Below are positions 27,111-36,075 of a DNA stretch of 64,000 bases, piece by piece. The notes under the pieces are model-generated. The model did no database searches, had not been told where the DNA came from, and saw nothing but the letters and a program-made list of their open reading frames with translations. Position numbers and translations under genes: made by a program. Origin of the DNA: JAFGFY01 sp964520425 (lineage in GTDB: Bacteria; Desulfobacterota; DSM-4660; Desulfatiglandales; HGW-15); the NCBI GenBank assembly GCA_964520425.1, contig CAZFMX010000004.1, positions 1 to 64,000 on the forward strand. The letters run 5' to 3'. How positions within the stretch are numbered: position 1 is the stretch's first letter; every line of letters begins with the position of its first letter.

Positions 27111-27392
27111 GTGCAGACCAAACGTCAGGATATGATCGATATCTTATGCGAAGGGGAAATGAGTGCCAAGGACCTTTCCCAAACCTTGGGAATTAGCGAA
27201 AAGGAAGTTTATGAACACCTTCCCCACATTGCGCGTTCCTTGATTCCCCAGGGGAAAAGACTTGTTATTCTCCCTTTCCGTTGCTTGGAGTGTGGGCATG
27301 TGTTTGAGGAGCGAAAGCGTTTTACCCGCCCGGGTCGTTGCCCTTACTGCAAGAAGTCACATATTGAGTGGCCGACGTATCGCATTGTTTAA
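27111..27392 (+). CDS. HTH/zinc-ribbon transcriptional regulator
   Basis: 93 residues. An N-terminal winged-helix region (MIDILCEGEMSAKDLSQTLG, then EVYEHLPHI) is joined to a C-terminal zinc ribbon (CLECGHVF and CPYCKKSH). This matches the predicted-regulator family with an HTH fused to a zinc ribbon that is best known from archaea. The start is taken as GTG at 27111 with a purine-rich GGGATAGGG region before it. It precedes the TraB-family gene by about 45 bp and may be co-transcribed with it. Confidence 0.85.
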   Translation: MQTKRQDMIDILCEGEMSAKDLSQTLGISEKEVYEHLPHIARSLIPQGKRLVILPFRCLECGHVFEERKRFTRPGRCPYCKKSHIEWPTYRIV

Positions 27393-27437
27393 TGGAGAGA
27401 AGCCATTCCGGCTTGAGATGGAGGTTTGAGGCACAAG

Positions 27438-28598
27438 GTGAATACCAATGAAGTAACTCGATTGAGTTACGAGAAGAAGGAAATCATACTTATCGGCACA
27501 GCCCATGTATCCAGGCAGAGTGCCGATTTGGTGAAACAGACCATAGAAGAGGTTAAACCCGATACAGTCTGCGTGGAGCTATGTCAATCTAGGTATGAAA
27601 CGATTACGAAAAAGAAGAAATGGCAAGAAACAGACCTTCTAAGGATCATAAGAGAAAAGAAGGCCTTCTTGCTCCTGTCAAACCTAATGCTCAGCTATTT
27701 TCAAAAGAGAATCGGGAAGAAGCTGGGTATAACCCCGGGAGAGGAGATCATTCAGGCCATCGAGTCTGCCAAGACCGTTGGGGCCGGACTACACTTGGCG
27801 GACAGGGATATACGCACCACCCTATCCAGGACATGGCACATGATGAGGTTGTGGACAAAGATCAAACTGTTGGCCGGCCTTGTGACCTCAGCAGGAGAAA
27901 TCGGTTCAATCGAGGAGGAAGATGTCGAAGAATTGAAGAACAAGGATATGCTGGAATTTTTTCTATCGGAGATTGGAGAATCATTACCGGAAATAAAGCG
28001 GACCCTGATTGATGAGCGGGACGAGTATTTGGCATATAAGATCAGGAACGCGCCAGGTGAAAAGGTTGTGGCCGTAGTCGGGGCAGGACATGTACCAGGT
28101 ATTCAAAACCATTGGGAGAAGCCGATAGATATAGATCAACTGGAGAAGATCCCTCCAAAAGGTAAGATCTCTCTTTTCTTCAAGTGGGGGATACCGATTC
28201 TGATCATAGGAATCATTGTCTCGGGTTTTTTCATGGCAGGGTCGACGGCCGGCACCAATATGATCAAATGGTGGGTCCTGGTCAATGCCGTCCTGGCAGG
28301 CCTTGGAGCGGGGTTAGCATTGGCTCATCCCTTGACCGTGCTCTCTGCCATGGTCGCCTCTCCCATCACATCCCTTAATCCCATGATCGCGGCAGGTTGG
28401 GTCGCGGGTCTGATCGAAGTCTTTTTAGGTAAACCGAAAGTGATGGATTTCGAAAGACTTCCCGAGGATATCTCTTCCCTGAAGGGGTTTTGGAGGAACA
28501 AGGTCACGCGTATTTTGCTTGTGGTGGTGTTCACGAATCTGGGGAGTAGCCTGGGAGCCTTTGTGGCCATTCCCCTTATGGTGAGAATATTCGGGTGA
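27438..28598 (+). CDS. TraB/PrgY family membrane protein
   Basis: 386 residues from GTG at 27438 (GAGG six bases before); a TTG four codons upstream is less well placed. The N-terminal TraB domain has IGTAHVS near residue 20, CVELC near 45, and AVVGAGHVPG near 215, which contain the conserved His/Glu residues of this putative metalloprotease-like family. The C-terminal 140 residues hold several membrane helices. Relatives include PrgY, which lowers peptide pheromone activity in enterococci; the function in this organism is unknown. Confidence 0.9.
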   Translation: MNTNEVTRLSYEKKEIILIGTAHVSRQSADLVKQTIEEVKPDTVCVELCQSRYETITKKKKWQETDLLRIIREKKAFLLLSNLMLSYFQKRIGKKLGITPGEEIIQAIESAKTVGAGLHLADRDIRTTLSRTWHMMRLWTKIKLLAGLVTSAGEIGSIEEEDVEELKNKDMLEFFLSEIGESLPEIKRTLIDERDEYLAYKIRNAPGEKVVAVVGAGHVPGIQNHWEKPIDIDQLEKIPPKGKISLFFKWGIPILIIGIIVSGFFMAGSTAGTNMIKWWVLVNAVLAGLGAGLALAHPLTVLSAMVASPITSLNPMIAAGWVAGLIEVFLGKPKVMDFERLPEDISSLKGFWRNKVTRILLVVVFTNLGSSLGAFVAIPLMVRIFG

Positions 28599-28643
28599 TC
28601 CAGATGCATTTGGAATGGAGTATTGCTCGAGGGACACAGGCTA

Positions 28644-28809
28644 TTCTTTCGTTCCGAGGCTCCCGTGCTGGTCTTTTCTGAGACTTATCTGCGAGGGAAA
28701 CTTGCCCCCTCCGCTGTTCTTCCCGCCTCTTCGAGGCGGAAAGCCAGGGCTTCCCCCACAGATAAGTCTCGAAAAGACGGCGCTCTCCCACCAGTCACTT
28801 CAGAAAAGC
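28644..28809. repeat. Palindromic repeat element A, copy 2
   Basis: A 166-bp element between the converging TraB and PFK-2-like genes. Arms at 28671-28691 and 28759-28778 (GTCTTTTC, GAGACTTATCTG) are complementary apart from one unpaired base. Core (CCCCCTCCGCTGTTC, CCAGGG) and outer parts (TTCCGAG.CTCCCG, CAGTCAC) match copy 1 at 26777-26940. It may also act as a bidirectional terminator. Confidence 0.7.
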
Positions 28810-28905
28810 CTCTGTCACTCAAGCCACTCTTTCGGGGTTTTCTGAGCTCTCATGCTCTGGGTGAGGAACCTCATTGATCAATGATAATTGGTTGTTGGCT
28901 TTGGG

Positions 28906-30120
28906 TTACTGATATCTTTTCTGTTGAAAGAGCTTTTTGTTTGGTGTGGCGGATATATAGTAAAACTTGTCCAAGGGCACGTATATATAGGGGACATCTT
29001 CTTTTCGGCGGTAGAGAAAATGCGAGAGAATCATGCGGTTTGCAGCCCGGTGTGCGATGATCATGATGTTTCCGGAGGGCCCGCTTAGATAGAGCGCCTT
29101 TTTAATACCTCGCTCAATCCTTTCTTCCATTGAGATGTAACCTTCCCCTTCGGGGTAGACGTAATTGTATTTATCCTTTTTCCTGGAAAGATAGACCTGA
29201 GGCATTTCTTCCCTGATCTCCTTATAGCTCATCCCTTCACATTCCCCGCTGTAAATTTCATTGAACTCGGCAAAGGGAACGATTGTGCAGTTTTTTTGCC
29301 GTTCCTTGATGGGCTCCGCGGTTTGAATCGTTCTCTTCCGCTGACTGGTGAAGATAAGCGGAATGTCTTTGTTGGCGAAATATTTCGCTAAAGCCCTGGC
29401 CTGGGCCTTGCCATTATCTGTGAGATCAGAATCCCCACCGATACGGTTTTCCAGATTGAAATAGGTTTCACCGTGGCGGATGATATAGAGGTTCTTTACC
29501 GTATCCGTCACCAAAAAATCTCTTATTTGATCATATAAGAGGATTTCGTCGGAGATCTCTTCTTCAAGAATTTTGGTGTGAAGAGAATCCAACATGACCC
29601 TGTTCTTCTCTTTTTTCAGAGGGCAATAGATGGATTCATAATACAAGATCCGTTGATTAAAACTGGCCATGGACTCTTCCCGGCTCAGATGGGTGAATTC
29701 GGGTAGAGTTATCTTTCTGAGTAGGCTGGTATTCACAATCTCTTGGTCATCAGTGATACATTCAATGAAGAGTATGGGATGGTTATTGAGTAGGGTTTCA
29801 ATGCGTTCTCTGCGTTCGAGACTGGCATTAGTCGCGTCTATGATAGCCACGGTCCCGTTTTTCTTGAGGTATCTTTTCGCCCTGTTCAAATTGATCAGGG
29901 CGATCTTTTCTCTGATGGCGACGCCTTCCTTGTTCTTGGGATCATAGAATTCTGCGTAAGACGTATTATTCGGAATCATCCTGCGTCTCAGATCGCCATT
30001 GTTGAAAATCCTTGCTTTGATTGAATCACGCCTGAGGTTGTCTCTGAGTTTGAGGGCTGTGACCGACTTGCCTCGGACAGGAAGACCAACCATGACGATA
30101 TAGAGTTTATTGTCTATCAT
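28906..30120 (-). CDS. Bifunctional 6-phosphofructo-2-kinase/fructose-2,6-bisphosphatase-like protein
   Basis: 404 residues with the full eukaryotic-type layout. The N-terminal kinase half has Walker A GLPVRGKS at residue 12 and a YDPKNKEG/IIDATN region. The C-terminal phosphatase half, from about 212, has the phosphohistidine motif IIRHGETYFN, IGGDSDLTDNG, the acid region NEIYSGECEGMSYKEI, YPEGEGY and the second catalytic His in IIAHRAANR. Both active sites look intact. The product fructose-2,6-bisphosphate is a regulator in eukaryotes and is rarely considered in bacteria, so the true substrate could differ. It is transcribed alone, convergent with the TraB gene. Confidence 0.85.
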   Translation of the reverse strand: MIDNKLYIVMVGLPVRGKSVTALKLRDNLRRDSIKARIFNNGDLRRRMIPNNTSYAEFYDPKNKEGVAIREKIALINLNRAKRYLKKNGTVAIIDATNASLERRERIETLLNNHPILFIECITDDQEIVNTSLLRKITLPEFTHLSREESMASFNQRILYYESIYCPLKKEKNRVMLDSLHTKILEEEISDEILLYDQIRDFLVTDTVKNLYIIRHGETYFNLENRIGGDSDLTDNGKAQARALAKYFANKDIPLIFTSQRKRTIQTAEPIKERQKNCTIVPFAEFNEIYSGECEGMSYKEIREEMPQVYLSRKKDKYNYVYPEGEGYISMEERIERGIKKALYLSGPSGNIMIIAHRAANRMILSHFLYRRKEDVPYIYVPLDKFYYISATPNKKLFQQKRYQ

Positions 30121-30321
30121 GTGGGTGTGTCCTTGAAAAGGATGAATAAAGTAATATAATCGTTTGAAATGAGACGTTTTATTTTGATCGTGCGTGAACC
30201 GGAGGATTCAATCAGAACTAAAGGTGTTACAATCCTTCTACACTATGATAAAATAGAAGTAAACAACCAGCCGGTGCGTCTCTCTCACAAACACTTTCCG
30301 CGCGGGCCATCCATTTGAGAT

Positions 30322-31569
30322 ATGATACAAATCAATAAACTCTTAGTCGTCTATCTTGTCGTCTATCTTCTCAGTACTTTATCAGGTCTTATCGTGAAGT
30401 GGATCAATGCCGGTAATCTCAGACGATATCGGGGTGAAGTCCCGGGCCCTTTTCGCGGCCTCATCGAGAAGAACGAGCTTGAGAGAATGGACCGCTACAC
30501 GATTGATAAGACGAATTTGTCCTATGTAGAAACGGTCATCAGCAGGGCGATCTTCCTCTTAGTCATTCTGTCCGGTCTATTGCCCTGGCTGGCTGGTGTT
30601 TTGGAGGATGTCTATTTGGTATGCGCAGGCCTCATCTTCTTCGCTGTTCCAGGTTTAATAGGGGCTGTTGCCGATCTCCCGTTTGAATACTATCACCTTT
30701 TCAGGATTGAGACAAAATACGGTTTCAACACCCTCACACGTAAGACCTGGCTCATGGATCTCTTCAAGTCACTGCTGATCACTGTGATCATCGGGGTTTT
30801 TCTGCTCTCCCTTCTTCTTCTGATGATCAGGTATACCGGAGGTAGCTGGTGGATCTGGGCCTGGCTTATCTTCTTTGGCTTTCAAATCCTGATGACCATG
30901 ATTTATCCTACCATTATTGCTCCTCTTTTCAATAAGTTTACTCTCCTGGAAAACAATGAGCTTACGGAAAGAATAAGGTGCCTTGCCGAAAAAGAAGGAT
31001 TTGCAATAAAAGGCGTATTCCAGATGGATGCAGGGAAGAGGAGCCGCCATACTAACGCGTATCTATCAGGCTTTGGAAAGACCAAAAGGATTGTGCTTTT
31101 CGACACTCTGTTGGAGACTCACGATGATGATGAGATCTTGGCCGTACTTGCCCATGAAATAGGACATTTTAAGAGGAATCATATCAAGAAACAGCTTTTA
31201 ATTATGGGTCTTTTCTCCCTAGTCCTTTTCTATCTAATTTCATGGATGATCTCATGGACTCCCATGTATCATGCATTTGGATTTTCCGGAATGCCGGTCT
31301 ATGCCGGAGTCTTTCTTGTTGCCGTTCTCTGGGAGCCGCTGGGATTCTTTCTCTCCCCTGTGTCCATGGCTGTTTCCAGACGGTTTGAGCGAGAGGCGGA
31401 CCGTTTTGCTTTTAATGTTATGGAGACGGCGCAACCCCTTGTGAAAGCATTAAAAAAGATGGCCAAAGACAATCTTTCCAATCTTCGACCCCATCCCCTT
31501 TACGTTTGTTTTAACCATTCTCATCCACCTCTATTAGAGAGAATTAGGGACCTTGAACAGATGAGCTAG
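30322..31569 (+). CDS. Ste24-type M48 zinc metallopeptidase
   Basis: 415 residues. A multi-helix membrane protein with a zinc-binding HEIGH motif (VLAHEIGHFKRNH, about residue 275) and the third ligand in READRFAF about 80 residues later, as in CAAX prenyl protease 1 (Ste24). Residues 1-60 match the N-terminal Ste24 helix, and NAYLSGFGKTKRIVLFDTL precedes the catalytic helix. In bacteria the family is likely to act in membrane protein quality control rather than prenyl processing. Confidence 0.94.
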   Translation: MIQINKLLVVYLVVYLLSTLSGLIVKWINAGNLRRYRGEVPGPFRGLIEKNELERMDRYTIDKTNLSYVETVISRAIFLLVILSGLLPWLAGVLEDVYLVCAGLIFFAVPGLIGAVADLPFEYYHLFRIETKYGFNTLTRKTWLMDLFKSLLITVIIGVFLLSLLLLMIRYTGGSWWIWAWLIFFGFQILMTMIYPTIIAPLFNKFTLLENNELTERIRCLAEKEGFAIKGVFQMDAGKRSRHTNAYLSGFGKTKRIVLFDTLLETHDDDEILAVLAHEIGHFKRNHIKKQLLIMGLFSLVLFYLISWMISWTPMYHAFGFSGMPVYAGVFLVAVLWEPLGFFLSPVSMAVSRRFEREADRFAFNVMETAQPLVKALKKMAKDNLSNLRPHPLYVCFNHSHPPLLERIRDLEQMS

Positions 31570-31878
31570 ACCGTGTCTCTCTCCCTTTTCGACGGTATGT
31601 TTGGTCATGACTTGTGTTATTTGACAGATAGTCTATAATGGTTAAATTTATTTTATTGAATTTAGGCGGTTTGGGAGTCGTCTTCCGATGTTTCGGACAT
31701 GGGGGAGAGATTCAAGGCTCATGGCACAGGGCACACGGCGTAAGGAAAGGCGCTCTAGTTTGAGCCTTAATCCCTGAGTCTGCATGTGTCGGGTGGAGTC
31801 TCGCAAAGGAGCTTTCGCGGCGGAAGCTTGAGGGCTTTCGATAAACGCGAATAGATACTTATTTTCGGGAGGATCAAA
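31570..31878. other. 309-bp gap before the Bax inhibitor-1 gene
   Basis: No gene or RNA recognised. GCGGCGGAAGC-type short inverted repeats lie at 31810-31840. A GGGAGG ribosome site lies at its end, directly before the ATG at 31879. Confidence 0.4.
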
Positions 31879-32586
31879 ATGTCAGGATCATATTCCGTTT
31901 CCAGGCCATCGACGGAAGTCATGGTCAATGATTTTGTGCGAAGCGTCTACAACTGGATGTGCATCGGGCTCGCGCTGACGGGCTTCACGGCCTTTTATGT
32001 CTCTAACAGTGAGACCATGCGTTACCTTGTTTTCGGCAACCGGCTCATTTTTTTCGGCCTTATTATCGCGGAACTGGTCATGGTATTCTCTCTGGTCAGC
32101 AGGGTGAACCGGATGAGCGCCGGCACGGCCACATCCCTTTTCGTGGCCTACTCTATCATTAACGGCGTGACCCTCTCATTTGTTTTCCTTGCTTATACAT
32201 CCGCATCCATTGTTAGTACCTTCTTTATCTGCGCGGCGACCTTTCTGGCATGCAGCATTTATGGCTGGACCACTAAAAAGGACCTGACATCCTTTGGCGG
32301 GTTCCTCTTGATGGGCCTGTTTGGGATTATCATAGCATCCTTGGTCAATATATTTGTGCGAAGCACCGCGATGCAAATGATGATCAGCTATATCGGCGTC
32401 TTCGTATTTGTGGGACTGACCGCCTATGATACACAGAAGCTGAAGAATATGGCACTGAATCAACCCGCCGGTCTGGACGGCGCTGTGATCAGAAAGGGTG
32501 CCATCATGGGCGCGCTTGCCTTGTATCTCGACTTTATCAACCTGTTCCTATTCTTACTCAGGATACTTGGTCAGGGTCGGGATTAG
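31879..32586 (+). CDS. Bax inhibitor-1/YccA family membrane protein
   Basis: 235 residues, seven predicted membrane helices across nearly the whole length. It ends with the family signature region FVGLTAYDTQKLKNMA followed by ALYLDFINLFLFLLRILG. Members act as pH-sensitive calcium leak channels or protease modulators. A strong GGGAGG ribosome site precedes the ATG. It appears monocistronic. Confidence 0.95.
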   Translation: MSGSYSVSRPSTEVMVNDFVRSVYNWMCIGLALTGFTAFYVSNSETMRYLVFGNRLIFFGLIIAELVMVFSLVSRVNRMSAGTATSLFVAYSIINGVTLSFVFLAYTSASIVSTFFICAATFLACSIYGWTTKKDLTSFGGFLLMGLFGIIIASLVNIFVRSTAMQMMISYIGVFVFVGLTAYDTQKLKNMALNQPAGLDGAVIRKGAIMGALALYLDFINLFLFLLRILGQGRD

Positions 32587-32710
32587 AGCCTGCCAGGGGA
32601 ATTCTCCCGGATCAGATCTAAATAGAGACTAGAAGAGCACTCTCTATATGATCCTTACTGCTGTGCGAGGTGACCCCTAGCGAATAAAGAGCCGAAAGAT
32701 TTGAATCCAT

Positions 32711-33643
32711 ATGGAACCGGCCTATGTAAAGTTGTTTCGGGAAGGGGGTTTTTCAGAACGGATCGATAAGGCGATCGCTCTAATGGAGGCTTGCAGGCTT
32801 TGCCCCCGTGAATGCGGGGTAAACCGCTTGGAAGGGGAACGGGGTATCTGCAAGACCGGTAGAAAGGCGATCGTCTCCAGCTATAACGCCCATTTTGGAG
32901 AGGAATCTCCGCTTGTGGGAAGATATGGTTCCGGTACTATGTTTATGGGGGGCTGTAATCTCCTTTGCAATTTCTGTCAGAACTATGAGATCAGCCATCT
33001 GATAGAGGGTGTGGAGGTGGAACCGGAACAGATGGCTGCCATGATGATTCATCTGGCGGAGAGGGGATGTCACAACATCAACTTTGTGACCCCCACCCAT
33101 GTAGTCCCCCAACTGCTTGAGTCCCTGGCACAGGCCGCGGAACAGGGGTTGGATATTCCCCTTGTCTATAACTCCAGTGGTTATGACAAGAAGGAAACCC
33201 TTGAACTTCTGGACGGGATTGTGGATATATACATGCCGGACTTCAAGTTTTGGGAGGACCGTTGGGCTGAGCGGTATTGCAAGGCCCCTGATTATCCGGA
33301 AAGGGCTAAAGAGGCCATTAAAGAGATGCATCGGCAGGTGGGAAATCTGGTTATGGATGACCAGGGTGTGGCGGTCAGGGGACTTCTGGTGCGGCACCTG
33401 GTCATGCCCGGGGATGTCGCCGGAGCTGAAAAGGTGCTTGAATTCATTGCCCGTGAAATCTCCCCCAGTACCTATGTCAATGTGATGGATCAATACAGAC
33501 CGTGTGGGAACGCACATAAGGATGAATACATAAATCGACGTTTATCGTCTCGAGAATTCAGGGAGGCGATGGAGGCGGTCAGGAGGGCAGGGCTGACGCG
33601 ACTCGATTCTAGGGATCGTGTTCGGCTCGTATTTGCGAAATGA
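32711..33643 (+). CDS. Radical SAM protein, PflA-like (putative glycyl-radical activating family)
   Basis: 310 residues. The radical SAM cluster motif is CNLLCNFC (about residues 80-87), preceded by an N-terminal cysteine region (CRLCPRECG, GICKTG) typical of the COG1313 subgroup. No glycyl-radical enzyme gene is in the window, so the protein it acts on is unknown. It overlaps the following phosphoesterase gene by four bases (ATGA), so the two are co-translated. Confidence 0.92.
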   Translation: MEPAYVKLFREGGFSERIDKAIALMEACRLCPRECGVNRLEGERGICKTGRKAIVSSYNAHFGEESPLVGRYGSGTMFMGGCNLLCNFCQNYEISHLIEGVEVEPEQMAAMMIHLAERGCHNINFVTPTHVVPQLLESLAQAAEQGLDIPLVYNSSGYDKKETLELLDGIVDIYMPDFKFWEDRWAERYCKAPDYPERAKEAIKEMHRQVGNLVMDDQGVAVRGLLVRHLVMPGDVAGAEKVLEFIAREISPSTYVNVMDQYRPCGNAHKDEYINRRLSSREFREAMEAVRRAGLTRLDSRDRVRLVFAK

Positions 33644-34290
33644 TGAATAGCGAAAGAATATTTATAGTGGGTGATGTTCACGGATGCCTGGATATGCTCA
33701 GAAGGTTGGTGGACAAAATCGATTGGCGGCCCGATGAAGACAATCTGATCTTTCTGGGAGATTACATTGACCGGGGGAAAGATTCCAAAGGTGTGATTGA
33801 CTATATCCTTGAACTCAAGAGAGAATCCTCGCACGTTCAATGTATTTTGGGGAACCATGAAAACATCCTGTTGGACTTTCTAAATACCGGGGAGCCCAGA
33901 TTGTTGATCATAAACGGCGGAATTCCTACATTGGAAAGCTACCAGGCCGCCAGTGAGAATGAGGATGATCCCCTGATTCCTCCTGAGCACACGGCCTTCT
34001 TTAAAGACCTTGTTCCATATATAGAACTTGAAGATTACTATGTCGTTCACGCAGGTTTCCGACCGGGCGTGCCAATTGAGGACCAATCTCTTGAAGACTT
34101 GATATGGATTAGGGAGCCTTTCATTTTCTCCAACCTTGACTTTGGAAAGACGGTGATATTCGGTCATACCCCCATCGCTGAGCCTTTGATGATGGACAAC
34201 AAGATAGGCCTGGATACCGGGGCCGTATATGGGAACAGATTGACCTGCCTCGAGCTTCCTCGTATGAAATTCCACTCGGTGGAGGCCTAA
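33640..34290 (+). CDS. Calcineurin-type metallophosphoesterase
   Basis: 216 residues with all five metal-binding blocks: GDVHG (about 9), GDYIDRG (about 45), GNHE (about 75), HAGF (about 147) and FGHTP (about 180). This is the PP1/PP2A and ApaH-like bacterial group; it could be a Ser/Thr phosphatase or a diadenosine polyphosphatase. It is coupled to the radical SAM gene upstream and followed five bases later by the dehydratase-like gene. Confidence 0.93.
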   Translation: MMNSERIFIVGDVHGCLDMLRRLVDKIDWRPDEDNLIFLGDYIDRGKDSKGVIDYILELKRESSHVQCILGNHENILLDFLNTGEPRLLIINGGIPTLESYQAASENEDDPLIPPEHTAFFKDLVPYIELEDYYVVHAGFRPGVPIEDQSLEDLIWIREPFIFSNLDFGKTVIFGHTPIAEPLMMDNKIGLDTGAVYGNRLTCLELPRMKFHSVEA

Positions 34291-34294
34291 GTAT

Positions 34295-35314
34295 TTGACC
34301 GAGGCCATAGATTATTCAACCGCGATTGGCATGACGTCCACCATCCCGGTCGAGATCGTCCTTGCAGCGGGATACACACCCATAGACCTCAACAACACCT
34401 TTGTCACTTCAGATGAATCAGAAAAACTCCTTGGCCGGGCGGAATCCGCGGGTTTTGCCCATAACATCTGCGCGTGGATCAAAGGTATCTATTCTGCCGT
34501 CATGCATCATGGTGTGAAGAGGGTGATCGCCGTCACCGGAGGGGACTGCAGCAATACCTTGGCCCTGGCGGAAGTTCTCAGCCGAAGGGGGATCGAGATC
34601 ATTCCCTTTGATTACCCCCTGAAACGAGACAGAGCATCCCTCATGGAACAGATGGAGAAGCTGAGGGAGACGCTCTCAGCCGCCTGGCCTGATATCTGTG
34701 ATACAAAAAGACGTTTGGACAGTATCCGCAAAAAGCTGACAGATCTGGACAGACTCACATTCCATGATAACGTGGTTAGCGGTTTTGAAAATCACCTTTT
34801 TCTGGTGAGTAGTTCGGATTTCAATTCTGATCCCGACCTCTATGAGAGAGAGCTTGATGAGTTTCTCGAGAAAGCCAGAACCAGGGAACCGAAGAAGGAA
34901 AAGGTCAGACTAGGATACCTGGGTGTTCCTCCCATCTTCAGCGACCTCTTTGACCGTGTGGAGTCACTTGGCGGCAGGGTAGTCTTTAACGAGATCCAGA
35001 GGCAGTTCAGTATGCCATACGGTTGCGAGGATTTGACAGAGCAATATCTTAAGTACACCTATCCGTATGATATGCAGGGAAGAATAGAGGATATTCAGAG
35101 GGCTGTCGAGGAGAGGCGGTTGGACGGACTCATTCATTACACCCAGACGTTTTGTTTTAGACAGATCTACGATATTATCCTGAGGGAAACCCTTTCCATT
35201 CCCATTCTTACTATAGAGGGGGACAGACCCGGTCCCCTGGACAGCCGCACGGCCCTACGTATTGAGACCTTCATTGACATGTTGGTCTCCAGTATCGTGT
35301 CTCAAAAGAACTAG
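34295..35314 (+). CDS. 2-hydroxyacyl-CoA dehydratase D-component-like protein
   Basis: 339 residues, starting at TTG 34295 with GGAGG nine bases before. The pattern is that of one subunit of (R)-2-hydroxyacyl-CoA dehydratase/benzoyl-CoA reductase: early IPVEIVLAAGYTPIDLN, then three spaced cysteines (NICAWIKG, GGDCSN, TQTFCFR) fit to hold one [4Fe-4S] cluster. There is no second subunit or ATPase activator nearby. The small size and solitary position suggest a divergent member, perhaps working with the adjacent radical SAM gene; the function is not known. Confidence 0.8.
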   Translation: MTEAIDYSTAIGMTSTIPVEIVLAAGYTPIDLNNTFVTSDESEKLLGRAESAGFAHNICAWIKGIYSAVMHHGVKRVIAVTGGDCSNTLALAEVLSRRGIEIIPFDYPLKRDRASLMEQMEKLRETLSAAWPDICDTKRRLDSIRKKLTDLDRLTFHDNVVSGFENHLFLVSSSDFNSDPDLYERELDEFLEKARTREPKKEKVRLGYLGVPPIFSDLFDRVESLGGRVVFNEIQRQFSMPYGCEDLTEQYLKYTYPYDMQGRIEDIQRAVEERRLDGLIHYTQTFCFRQIYDIILRETLSIPILTIEGDRPGPLDSRTALRIETFIDMLVSSIVSQKN

Positions 35315-35643
35315 TCTATACTTTAGCAAAGATGAAGACTCAGTTTCTCAGATCTAACAAGATCCCAATCTGGAATCATAGACCTATCCTAACCACCAAA
35401 AGGGAGGGCATAATTATTTCCTGGAATTTTGCACCTGAATCATAATATCCCTAATAAGGGCAAAAAGCGTCAATATCAACATATGTGCATATCTTTATAT
35501 GATATTTATAGTGTTGATATGATGGGAGATAACGATGTTCTTGAATTTTCTACTTCTTTCTTGTAAAATAAGAAAATAAGTAATTTCTTGGGAAAAAGGA
35601 TCAAAACCCTAATAAAATATGTTATGAGAAATACAAATTTACT
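35315..35643. other. AT-rich 329-bp gap before the cassette-like region
   Basis: No gene recognised. ATCAACA and TGTTGAT form a spaced inverted repeat around a TATG-rich segment at about 35477-35518. Base composition falls sharply here compared with the upstream genes, marking the edge of a probably acquired segment. Confidence 0.5.
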
Positions 35644-35955
35644 ATGGAAAACACATCTGGCCAAGGTAAGCAGGCAATAATACCAGAAGAGATTAAAGGA
35701 TGGAGTTGGGGAGCATTTTTGTTAGGTTGGCTGTGGGGATTATTTAATGATACCTATATTGCTCTTCTTACCCTAATACCTTTTGCTGGATTTATAATGG
35801 CTATTATTTTAGGTGTAAAAGGTAACGAGTGGGCATGGCGCAATAAGCACTGGGAAAATATTGAGCATTTCAAGCGAGCTCAAAATAAATGGGCAATTGG
35901 AGGATGGTTTATTTACGGAATCTTAATTCTTGGAATTATTTGTCTCTTTCTGTAA
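35644..35955 (+). CDS. Small membrane protein (tryptophan-rich, cassette gene)
   Basis: 103 residues. Two or three hydrophobic helices with a tryptophan-rich start (GWSWGAFLLGWLWGLF) and a conserved-looking GNEWAWRNKHWENIEHFKRAQ loop. Similar short proteins are often mislabelled ribonuclease G; nothing here supports nuclease activity. The ATG lacks a clear ribosome site. An attC-like site follows the stop within 20 bp, as in integron cassettes, and the gene is much richer in AT than its neighbours. Confidence 0.75.
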   Translation: MENTSGQGKQAIIPEEIKGWSWGAFLLGWLWGLFNDTYIALLTLIPFAGFIMAIILGVKGNEWAWRNKHWENIEHFKRAQNKWAIGGWFIYGILILGIICLFL

Positions 35956-35972
35956 AAAGGCCAAATAAAACT

Positions 35973-36048
35973 CATAACAACTGGCTCAACAAAGGACTTG
36001 CTGTAAACGCTTGCGCGTTTCCATCAAGCCTGTTAGCCAGACGTTGTG
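35973..36048 (+). repeat. attC-like recombination site 1
   Basis: A 76-bp imperfect palindrome: ATAACAAC opposite GTTGTG at the ends, TGGCT(C)AACA opposite TGTTAGCCA with one extrahelical C, GG-A-CTTG opposite CAAGCC, and AAACGC/GCGTTT around the end loop. Terminal boxes and unpaired bases are as in integron attC sites. It follows the preceding gene directly, as in a cassette. Confidence 0.7.
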
Positions 36049-36075
36049 AAAATAGAAGGAGTAAATCATTAAGGT

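Noticed and set aside
31570..31878. Possible structured RNA in the gap before the Bax inhibitor-1 gene
   Set aside because: Short inverted repeats only; no tRNA cloverleaf or known riboswitch pattern found.
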